Part shown: in pieces, positions 17,768 to 24,498 of the stretch
How positions within the stretch are numbered: position 1 is the first letter of the stretch
Layout of the letters: the number at the start of each line of letters is the position of its first letter
IMG/VR virus record: IMGVR_UViG_3300013126_000172
Location: 1 to 29,199 of that record
Source: a virus
Direction: 5' to 3' (one strand)
Length of the DNA stretch: 29,199 nt
Program-made: the position numbers and the translations under genes
The notes under the pieces: model-generated
Told to the model about the DNA's origin: nothing
The model's input: the letters and a program-made list of their open reading frames with translations, nothing else
The model's database searches: none

Positions 17768-17779
17768 TATAAATATATG
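17768..17779 (-). promoter_or_regulatory. CATATATTTATA box, copy 1
   Basis: One of three exact copies of this 12-mer in intergenic DNA, all on the minus strand (others at 27633 and 28828). No conserved -33 element is seen 20 bases upstream. Read as an extended -7 box. It lies between the stop of a tail gene and a terminator. Confidence 0.4.
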
Positions 17780-17798
17780 CAAGTTTAGCAAAAGTTCA

Positions 17799-19760
17799 TT
17801 AAAATCTAAATTCGTTATAAGAAATTATTAAATTAAACTCATATTTGAAGATGTCCTCATTTATTTTCTTATATATTTCAATATTTGATTCTGATAGTTG
17901 AGCTGGATATATCTTGCCATCAGGACTTTGCATATAAACAGATGGGGACTGAATTAGATCTTTCATCAATTCTCTTTCAAATTCAAATAACCACCCCGAA
18001 TTAAGGGTATATATTTCTTTTGATTTTTGATAAAAATCTTTTGTTCCTCTATCCCACTGATCATAACCAAATGATCCTACTGAAAAATTACCTTCTGTTT
18101 TATAATAAGATGATTTAACACTCTCAATTGATTCTCTTGATATGTAAATAAATGGATATGTGATAAACGATCCATTCTTATCTTTCCACATAATGTGATA
18201 TATTTCATACATACTACAATCATTATTCAATTCAAATACAATATCTTTTGACATTTGAGTGTAAGTCATGCCAGTTAAATCAACTGCAAATACACTATAT
18301 GAATTAACATTACCCGAATAACCACTAAATTGATTTGTTATTTCTGTTTTATTTGGTGTTTTTGCTATTTGATCTAATCCTATTGGTGAATAAAAATCTG
18401 TTGCTCCTGATGGTTTTGGTATTACAAGTTCCCCTAATGTATTGCTATTGTTATCATAAAATACATAAGCCATGCCATCCACAAATGATCCTGTCCCTTC
18501 GCAATGTGTTAATAAAAACCCTATTGATGATCTTTCAATTCTATAATTATGATTTGTATTTAAAATGGTGGAGATATTCTCTAATGTGGCACCAGGTTGA
18601 ATTACATAATCATTAAAATAAGTTGTCGTATAATCAGGTCTATCAATATGTGCATTATATGTCCTTTTATTTAATATTTCTGCTTTAACGGGGGTTTGTG
18701 ATAACCTTCCATCTGCATATTTTATATATCCACTAATTGCAACTGATGATGTTGCATAAGGTATATCAGTTAAAATACATAACCCCAATGTGGGATGAAC
18801 GAATATTTGTGTAATTGTCCCCACCGTATTATATGTAGGTCTTGGTGTTCCAAATATCTGTCCTCCTTCTACTGGTGTATTTCCTTGATATGCTTTTGAT
18901 GTTATGACATATTGTGTTCCTGCTGATAAAATGGTTGTCTGTCCATTATAGAATGGAAATGTATTTTGACCAGCAACTGTTATTGTTTGTCCCGATAAGA
19001 ATGAATGGGTGGTATTTCCTGTAAATCCTACATAACCATCGCTAAAAAAGTTATCAGTATAATTCCATATTGATATATTCTGTTCAATAATAACCTCATC
19101 CCCTACTTGGAATATGGTATCATTAACATTTGTTAAACCAGTATTATTAAATCCTACTGTCCCACCACTAAAAAAGTTATCATTAAATGGAAATGAATAT
19201 AATGTTTCTTCACCAGCATATATGTCATATTCGAACATCGTGTCAGTTCCTTCATATGATAAGCCATAAGATATAACATTTGGATATGTTGTGGTGTCTG
19301 CTGATAAATTCTGTGATACAAAATCCTTTAATGTATTTGATAAATTCACATTCCCATATCCATAAGGGTTTGGATCAATTTTATATTTAATTACATTTGC
19401 TAATATAAATGAAAATGATGTTATGGGTGCTGATGGTTCTAATGTTATAACCACTTGTGTTGATGATAATACTCTAACAACATCATAATATCCATTTACA
19501 GACGATCCTGATGAATATAATAGGATCTTATCCCCTACCGTAAAAGAATGTGCTGTAGTGGTTGTAAATTGTGTATATATTTCATTTTCTAATGGATAAG
19601 CTTGTGCTGTTGATCCACTTGATGTTACCCTATTCCAACATAAATTTATCAGATATTTATATTGATCGTAATCATCATAATTTGTTGAATATACTTGAAC
19701 GGGTACTGCTGAATAAGCTGCCGTGTAATTGCTTGGTGTTATTGTAAATGAATATGACAT
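17799..19760 (-). CDS. Large structural tail protein
   Basis: This 653-residue protein starts MSYSFTITPSNYTAAYSAVP, an opening I associate with tail proteins of Bacteroidetes and freshwater phages, without a firm family name. Much of it is beta-rich with two related segments (DNFFSGGTVGFNNTGLTN and DNFFSDGYVGFTGNTTHSF), each followed by a FxxGxxVxI strand, so it has an internal duplication of about 60 residues. The C-terminal 200 residues include SKDIVFELNNDCSMYEIYHI and GYDQWDRGTKDFYQKSKEIY. It is placed after the gp10-like gene and before the 1010-residue protein, where tail tip or distal tail proteins normally lie. Confidence 0.6.
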   Translation of the reverse strand: MSYSFTITPSNYTAAYSAVPVQVYSTNYDDYDQYKYLINLCWNRVTSSGSTAQAYPLENEIYTQFTTTTAHSFTVGDKILLYSSGSSVNGYYDVVRVLSSTQVVITLEPSAPITSFSFILANVIKYKIDPNPYGYGNVNLSNTLKDFVSQNLSADTTTYPNVISYGLSYEGTDTMFEYDIYAGEETLYSFPFNDNFFSGGTVGFNNTGLTNVNDTIFQVGDEVIIEQNISIWNYTDNFFSDGYVGFTGNTTHSFLSGQTITVAGQNTFPFYNGQTTILSAGTQYVITSKAYQGNTPVEGGQIFGTPRPTYNTVGTITQIFVHPTLGLCILTDIPYATSSVAISGYIKYADGRLSQTPVKAEILNKRTYNAHIDRPDYTTTYFNDYVIQPGATLENISTILNTNHNYRIERSSIGFLLTHCEGTGSFVDGMAYVFYDNNSNTLGELVIPKPSGATDFYSPIGLDQIAKTPNKTEITNQFSGYSGNVNSYSVFAVDLTGMTYTQMSKDIVFELNNDCSMYEIYHIMWKDKNGSFITYPFIYISRESIESVKSSYYKTEGNFSVGSFGYDQWDRGTKDFYQKSKEIYTLNSGWLFEFERELMKDLIQSPSVYMQSPDGKIYPAQLSESNIEIYKKINEDIFKYEFNLIISYNEFRF

Positions 19761-19763
19761 TTC

Positions 19764-20255
19764 TTATATGTATTTAAAATTTTCGTTTATAAGCTTCAAT
19801 AAGTTATTAATCCCTTCTTCTTCATATTTCCTTTGTAGGGTTTTTGATGTTTCAATCTCCGTTACGGTTTTTTGTATTACGTTTGTTGGTGCAATACCAA
19901 ATTTGAATATGTTTTTTCTAATTCCAAATACTGCAGATTGTGGTATTCCCTTAACTGATGCCCATCTTGATATTGCTTGAATGGGTGGCATTTTTGTTGT
20001 ATATCTAAATGGGGTATTATATTTCTTTTCAGTACCACTAACCCCCTTATCAACATATTTTAAATAATCATTTGCTATTAGTTGAATTTGTGTTGCATCA
20101 TCTAATAATTTAAAATTAAGTGAATTTAATAATGATCCTGTTGCTCTTTTTGCATAAGGTCTATTTGACAATAAAAATCTTGATAGAATTTTAACATAAT
20201 CCCTACCGAATTCTCTCATCTTTTTTTCTGATATGGTTGAAAATTCTTGTGCCAT
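19764..20255 (-). CDS. HK97 gp10-like head-tail or tail completion protein
   Basis: This 163-residue protein follows the pattern of the HK97 gp10 family: a first helix (EFGRDYVKILSRF), RATGSLLNSLNFKLL, a strand with LIANDYLKYVDKGVSGTEKK, then IQAISRWASVKGIPQ and a helix KNIFKFGIAPTNV. The family forms a ring at the end of the tail or in the neck and is normally encoded beside the tail genes. Its start overlaps the preceding stop by one base (TAATG). The next gene starts 3 bases after its stop. Family assignment is from motif pattern; it is moderately secure. Confidence 0.65.
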   Translation of the reverse strand: MAQEFSTISEKKMREFGRDYVKILSRFLLSNRPYAKRATGSLLNSLNFKLLDDATQIQLIANDYLKYVDKGVSGTEKKYNTPFRYTTKMPPIQAISRWASVKGIPQSAVFGIRKNIFKFGIAPTNVIQKTVTEIETSKTLQRKYEEEGINNLLKLINENFKYI

Positions 20256-21109
20256 TAGCCTATTACTGTAAATTGAAAATTAGTGGTATAACCTACATTT
20301 AACAAAGTTAAATCAACATCGAAACTATTTAGTTGAAAGTTATGAATACCCTTCTGTGTTTTTGTAGGTGGTGTTTTATACCAATTATCGCTTCCAGGAT
20401 AACCTTCTTCGTACCATGCCTCAATTTGTGGAAATCTATTATTTAAATTATGATTTATTGTTATATATGTATTTGGTACTAATAATTGAGTTACTTGATA
20501 CATTTCAATAGTACCCACTTGTTGTTGAATATATTGTTGCAATTGAGTACAAGCAGTTACGGTATCACAAGTCAAATATCTTGTTGTCGGGTTGATGGGG
20601 GATAAATTTGTCTGAACAATATCTCCTGTTGGTAAAATACAATTTGAATGTTTTGTCCTTATTGTAAATTCACCAACCCACCCATTAACGGAATCTTGCG
20701 TTTCATCAACTGCTGGATAACAATTAATATCATCCAATAACATAATACCATAATTTCCGAAATTAACCTGTATTTCTGTTATAAAATCTTGAAGACATTG
20801 CAGCATATCAGATAGGATCTCTTGAACGTTATTTGAATTAACCCCATTTTCTTCCAAATAATTTTCTTGAATATTTGTCTTATCCATAAATAATACGGTA
20901 AATGATAGATCGGGGATCGCCGTTTTATTTGTTGCCCTTATAACTGAATTTTGTGATGTTGTAACCCACATATATGGCATTTCCATTTGTCTTGTTGTTC
21001 CGATATCAGATGTTGGTCCATATCCAAAATCATTTATAAAGTAATGCCTATCAGCAAAGTCCTTAAATAGGTCTATTATTTGGTTTAATGAGATTATATT
21101 TACGCTCAT
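20255..21109 (-). CDS. Structural protein between chaperone and gp10-like genes
   Basis: The protein is 284 residues, beginning MSVNIISLNQIIDLFKDF. It contains PYMWVTTSQNSV and a strand pattern LSFTVLFMDK, a helix VQEILSDMLQCLQDFITEIQ with NFGNYGIMLLDD, GWVGEFTIRTKHSNC, and a C-terminal domain with PNTYITINHNLNNRFP, typical of a small beta domain. In context it could be a tail terminator or neck protein, which usually stands beside gp10-like genes. I do not recognise a family with certainty. Its ATG overlaps the stop of the frameshift product (ATGA), so its translation is linked to the chaperone. Confidence 0.5.
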   Translation of the reverse strand: MSVNIISLNQIIDLFKDFADRHYFINDFGYGPTSDIGTTRQMEMPYMWVTTSQNSVIRATNKTAIPDLSFTVLFMDKTNIQENYLEENGVNSNNVQEILSDMLQCLQDFITEIQVNFGNYGIMLLDDINCYPAVDETQDSVNGWVGEFTIRTKHSNCILPTGDIVQTNLSPINPTTRYLTCDTVTACTQLQQYIQQQVGTIEMYQVTQLLVPNTYITINHNLNNRFPQIEAWYEEGYPGSDNWYKTPPTKTQKGIHNFQLNSFDVDLTLLNVGYTTNFQFTVIG

Positions 21110-21911
21110 ATTAATGTATTTTTGTTATTCTGTTCGTTTATTTTGTCCCTCTGATAAAAATAAGACATCCAATTTAAACAACTTATATAGTTTTTCTTAT
21201 ATATTTTATCATCAGTGGTATTCAATTCTCTTATAAGCAAATGAACCATCGCTAACCATTTATATTTATCGTCCATTTGAACATTACTTTTTAAGTCAAA
21301 TTTACTCTTTTTCTTCCCCTCCTTTTTTATTGTTTTTCCAAATAATCCTTCGTATTGATGTCTGATAAATTGCCGCCAGTTAAAAAAAAAACAAATAGGG
21401 GATAAACCTCCTTGATATTTAGTGATTTAAATAACTCTTGTCTATTCATAAAATCTGATTTGAATTTTTCCAATTCACCATTTTCCTTTTTCTTTCTTAA
21501 AAATATTGCCAATAATTGTGGCATTACTGAAAATAAATTACCATTTGAAGAATTGATGATCATTTCAATTGATATTACTTCTCCCATCGTTAATTTTGAA
21601 AAATCACTTTTTAAATAATATCTTTCATCATTAATATCCACATATTCAACTGGCTCTCCTTCAATTTCTTTATTTGTGAATGATATGTTATCAATTAGAT
21701 TTAGAAAATCGTGGTAATCAATTGCCATAAGATCATCTTCACTAATCCCCATAAAAATTGTTAATATTTTAACTGATATTTCTATTGCATTTTTTTCATC
21801 TCTATTAAATGAAAATATCTGTGCAAATTGCTCTACACTAACCTCACTCCAATCGGTGGGCAAATTGAATGATTTTTCTTCGTCTTCTAATATTAAATTG
21901 ACCTGTATCAT
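21106..21911 (-). CDS. Tail assembly chaperone GT, made by -1 frameshift
   Basis: A hidden gene: the minus strand between 21381 and 21106 is open in the -1 frame relative to the upstream gene, giving 91 residues starting NWRQFIRHQYEGLFGKT and ending NNKNTLI, stop TGA at 21106-21108. The junction is the slippery heptamer T TTT TTA, where the upstream protein frame reads GTT TTT TTT TTA ACT. A shift there yields a fusion of about 268 residues (177 from the first frame plus 91). This is the G/GT arrangement of tail assembly chaperones in long-tailed phages, placed between the terminase and tail structural genes as expected, although the tape measure is further away than usual. The -1 part has one internal ATG (at MDDKYK) but no independent leader. 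Confidence 0.75.
21327..21911 (-). CDS. Tail assembly chaperone G (unshifted product)
   Basis: The 194-residue protein begins MIQVNLILEDEEKSFNLPTD and is acidic and alpha-helical; its middle has FMGISEDDLMAIDY and a strand YVDINDERYYLKSDFSKL, and it has a KKKEN stretch. These features and the position between terminase and tail genes fit a tail assembly chaperone, though sequence similarity within the family is low. It ends TGGNLSDINTKDYLEKQ after the slippery site, so only 17 residues differ from the frameshift product. The start has a leader with the 26-base repeat and a TTATATTTAATT box 6 bases ahead. Such chaperones are not in mature virions. Confidence 0.7.
   Translation of the reverse strand: MIQVNLILEDEEKSFNLPTDWSEVSVEQFAQIFSFNRDEKNAIEISVKILTIFMGISEDDLMAIDYHDFLNLIDNISFTNKEIEGEPVEYVDINDERYYLKSDFSKLTMGEVISIEMIINSSNGNLFSVMPQLLAIFLRKKKENGELEKFKSDFMNRQELFKSLNIKEVYPLFVFFLTGGNLSDINTKDYLEKQ
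21381..21387 (-). promoter_or_regulatory. Programmed -1 frameshift site T TTT TTA
   Basis: The sequence is part of a run of ten T residues followed by AA. In the reading frame it is T TTT TTA, the classical slippery heptamer also used by HIV-1. The -1 frame stays open for 91 codons to a stop that overlaps the next ATG, strong evidence that slippage is used. Confidence 0.8.
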
Positions 21912-21923
21912 AATTTTAATTAA

Positions 21924-21949
21924 ATATAATTTTTATTTTATTGTTTTTT
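21924..21949 (-). repeat. 26-base leader repeat, copy 2
   Basis: Exact repeat of 14575-14600. Here the last codons and stop of the HNH gene lie inside it. Its TTATTGTTTTTTAC part also recurs just past the large terminase stop. Confidence 0.75.
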
Positions 21950-22450
21950 ACGTCTATCCCGTAATGCTTTAGCTCTACAATTTAAATGACAATATTTACT
22001 CCTATCAGGGAATGGTGTTTGATATTCTTTACCACAAACTTGACAATTTAAAGTAGTATATTGTTTATTCTCCCACGATTTTTTACCTATTTCACTATGG
22101 AATTTTCTACCTTCTTCTGATTTGTGCCATTCTTTTGATGCTTCTCTACCTTTTTTATTAAATTCTTTGAACCATTCAGGATCTTCTTCAATCCTTCGTT
22201 TTGATTCATAAGATAGATGTTCTTTAGCCATCATCAATTGAAGATTATCAATTCTATTATCGTGACTATCCCCGTTAATATGGTGAATATGAAATCCCTT
22301 TGGTATTTTACCATTATGATATTCCCATACTACCCTATGCATTCTTTTAGTTCCTCTTGAAAAATATCTTTGATTTGGATATAAATAATAAGTTTTACCA
22401 TCAAACTCCTGTGTTGGTATTTCAATTTTTTGTGTTAATTCGCATCCCAT
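21938..22450 (-). CDS. HNH homing endonuclease inserted after terminase
   Basis: This 170-residue protein has an HNH-type nuclease motif: MHRVVWEYHNGKIPKGFHIHH, with H56-H57 and INGDSHDNRIDNL giving the second half. A lysine-rich linker leads to a C-terminal zinc-ribbon-like segment (LNCQVCGKEYQTPF, then KYCHLNCRAKAL). It is free-standing, placed between the terminase and the chaperone. The end of the ORF (KKQ-stop) is made of a 14-base sequence that is repeated 567 bases away just after the terminase stop, suggesting insertion of the gene with duplication of a preexisting junction. Homing nucleases cut uninserted relatives and spread by repair. Not required for virion building. Confidence 0.85.
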   Translation of the reverse strand: MGCELTQKIEIPTQEFDGKTYYLYPNQRYFSRGTKRMHRVVWEYHNGKIPKGFHIHHINGDSHDNRIDNLQLMMAKEHLSYESKRRIEEDPEWFKEFNKKGREASKEWHKSEEGRKFHSEIGKKSWENKQYTTLNCQVCGKEYQTPFPDRSKYCHLNCRAKALRDRRKKQ

Positions 22451-22504
22451 ATAATTAAATATAATAACTTAATACATTTAGTGAATAATAAAGGATGTAT
22501 TTAG

Positions 22505-22518
22505 TTATTGTTTTTTAC
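22505..22518. repeat. 14-base direct repeat flanking the HNH gene
   Basis: TTATTGTTTTTTAC here and at 21938-21951 are identical and flank the HNH gene, with one further mismatch per few bases outside. One copy overlaps the large terminase stop codon, the other the HNH stop codon. It looks like the footprint of gene insertion in a terminase-chaperone junction. Confidence 0.65.
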
Positions 22519-23711
22519 ATCATCTTGAATATTGGCTTTCTTGATCCCTCTTTACGTGCTCCAAGTTTCATCATTGCCACATATCTTAATGCGTCGCATC
22601 CGTGATTATAAGAATCAATAGGGGTAGTTTCATATCCCCCATTTTTATCTCGTTTCCACATATATTTTTGTAATTCCTCCAAAAGATTATTACTATGTTT
22701 AGTTATTAACATTTTATTTTGTTGGAGAACCTGTATCCCGTAGTTAATACTATCCCTACCTTTTTCAACAGGTTTAATTTGAAATCCATATTTTTTTAAT
22801 TCAGCAATTGATTTGGGCTCCGAACTATCGGCATAAATTTCACCCTTAATATTTAGTTGTTTCATTTGTGATGCTAATTCACTATTTAATAATCCCGTCT
22901 GATAAATAACCTCATCAGCAATAATTGAATCATTATATTTGTATAGGGCTATTAAGGCTAAAGGATCTGACGCATATCCAAAATCACATCCATATCCCAA
23001 TAATCTTGCATCCTCTGGTATTTGATCTATAACTTCATAATCCTGATATATCGTTCCTTCAATATTACCCATTTGACCATCCAAATATACCTTAACCCAG
23101 TTTTGGTAATATGTCGATGTCTTTGCTTTTTCCCTATATGATTCTAATTGATCTATAATGGTTTTTGGTAATGCTTCGTTATCCCTATATGTGAGTGTTA
23201 AAAAATCAACATCATCTTGATTTTGAAGTTCAGTATTCGCCCAGAATTTCGATGATGGGTTGTAATCTAAATAAATGTCCTCATTTGTCCTAATTGCTAG
23301 TTGAGTATATGATTCATAATCAATAGAATTACACTCATTCACATATAAGATATCTCTTCTACCACCTCTTAATTTATCAGGTTGATCAGCACCAAAAAAT
23401 TCCATATATGATCCATTAGAAAATGTGTAAATTGAATTTGAAATATTCCAATGACTGGGGATGAATCTATTTGTCTCCTTCATTATATTTAGAAAATCAC
23501 GTAATGCACCCCTTCTTAAGTGGGGCATTGATTCTGCAACAACCGATATTCTTAATTGTGGGGTTTTAATTGCCTTGTCAATAAGTATCATTAGAATGGC
23601 AATTGTCTTTCCTGCTGATGATCCTCCGGGTATTACCTTAATTCTTTTATTTAATCCCCTTATTTTCTTTATTGCCGTTGTGTATTTAAACTTATTCTTC
23701 TTCTGGTTCAT
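22515..23711 (-). CDS. terL: Terminase large subunit
   Basis: The packaging motor: an N-terminal ATPase and C-terminal RNase H-like nuclease, 398 residues, usual size for this class. Walker A is GGSSAGKT (29-36). Walker B and catalytic acid are in DILYVNECNS (about 120-129). Nuclease acidic residues are D243 and D249 in GYGCDFGYASDP, D295 in EIYADSSEP, and D373 in GCDALRYV. The protein begins MNQKKNKFKYTTAIKKIRGL and ends KEGSRKPIFKMM. Its start overlaps the small subunit gene by 20 bases, a common translational coupling. The 3' end abuts the 14-base repeat that flanks the HNH gene. Confidence 0.95.
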   Translation of the reverse strand: MNQKKNKFKYTTAIKKIRGLNKRIKVIPGGSSAGKTIAILMILIDKAIKTPQLRISVVAESMPHLRRGALRDFLNIMKETNRFIPSHWNISNSIYTFSNGSYMEFFGADQPDKLRGGRRDILYVNECNSIDYESYTQLAIRTNEDIYLDYNPSSKFWANTELQNQDDVDFLTLTYRDNEALPKTIIDQLESYREKAKTSTYYQNWVKVYLDGQMGNIEGTIYQDYEVIDQIPEDARLLGYGCDFGYASDPLALIALYKYNDSIIADEVIYQTGLLNSELASQMKQLNIKGEIYADSSEPKSIAELKKYGFQIKPVEKGRDSINYGIQVLQQNKMLITKHSNNLLEELQKYMWKRDKNGGYETTPIDSYNHGCDALRYVAMMKLGARKEGSRKPIFKMM

Positions 23712-24069
23712 CCGTAAATAATGGTTGTTCAGATATGGTTATATCTTGTTGCATTTTATCTGTATATTGATAGTGATTTTTAAGGACAAATATTGCCATT
23801 GTTGGGTTTATACTATGCTTGAATGTTAAATCTACAATCTTACCCTCCTGAATTTTCTTTGCTCTTTTTATAAGTTCGGCAAACTTGGGGTATTTATCAC
23901 ACATTTCACTTGTAAATTGTGGATATAGATCTTTTTCCTCATATAAAAATCGTTCGAACCAGATGTTATCATCATCTGATTTTAACCATTCAATTAAGTC
24001 ATTTCCCAACTCAATTACTTTTTCTTCAGTCCATTTGGTAGGTCTCCCACCTAGATTCTTCTTTTTCAT
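23692..24069 (-). CDS. terS: Terminase small subunit
   Basis: The 125-residue protein binds the packaging site and hands DNA to the large subunit. Evidence is position (overlapping terL) and the N-terminal pattern GGRPTKWTEEKVIELGNDLI followed by EWLKSDDDNIWFERFLYEE, typical of small terminases in Bacteroidetes phages: a helix-turn-helix, then a helix KFAELIKRAKKIQEGKIVDL, and a FVLKNHYQYTDK end with an acidic tail. It starts only 2 bases after a GIY-YIG-like gene. The likely packaging site (cos or pac) is not identified. Confidence 0.85.
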   Translation of the reverse strand: MKKKNLGGRPTKWTEEKVIELGNDLIEWLKSDDDNIWFERFLYEEKDLYPQFTSEMCDKYPKFAELIKRAKKIQEGKIVDLTFKHSINPTMAIFVLKNHYQYTDKMQQDITISEQPLFTDEPEEE

Positions 24070-24072
24070 CTT

Positions 24073-24498
24073 TTAATTTTTAAATTCATTTATAATTGAT
24101 TGATCATTTTTGAACCATTCTCTATGTAATTGTTTTAATTTTATAGGGTTATTAAGATGCTTGAATTTTTTATGTATTGTTGATTCTAAAAATGAATAAT
24201 TTGGTAATAATTGAATTATATTTATTTGATTCAATTTCATTTGATTTTTAATTGATCTCAATCTTTCATCTATATTATTAGTTATACCAATTTTTAATAA
24301 ATCCAATTCAGGTGAATATAAAAGATATAATATATTTGAATTCCAATTTTTAGAATATTTTTTACATAATTCAATTAATTCCATAATTTTATTATGTTGA
24401 TCAATAGTTTTTGTATAATTATTATTTATGCAATTCATAATAATATCATCTAATTGATTCATATATTTATAATACTGTTTTTTATCTGATAGTTTCAT
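24073..24498 (-). CDS. GIY-YIG-like nuclease (MUG113/T5orf172 type)
   Basis: The protein is 141 residues. The middle (56-80) reads ILYLLYSPELDLLKIGITNN, which matches the GIY-YIG core in the T5orf172/MUG113 group (x-Y-x-L-x-S, then K-I-G-x-T-x-x and R79). The C-terminal third contains SFLESTIHKKFKHLNNPIKL and EWFKND, the H-x-x-F and E-W-F signature of the group. The N-terminus is helical with no clear family. Its start overlaps the methyltransferase stop by 4 bases (ATGA), and its stop is 2 bases from terS. It may be a homing endonuclease or a damaged relative; the catalytic R and E seem present. Confidence 0.7.
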   Translation of the reverse strand: MKLSDKKQYYKYMNQLDDIIMNCINNNYTKTIDQHNKIMELIELCKKYSKNWNSNILYLLYSPELDLLKIGITNNIDERLRSIKNQMKLNQINIIQLLPNYSFLESTIHKKFKHLNNPIKLKQLHREWFKNDQSIINEFKN

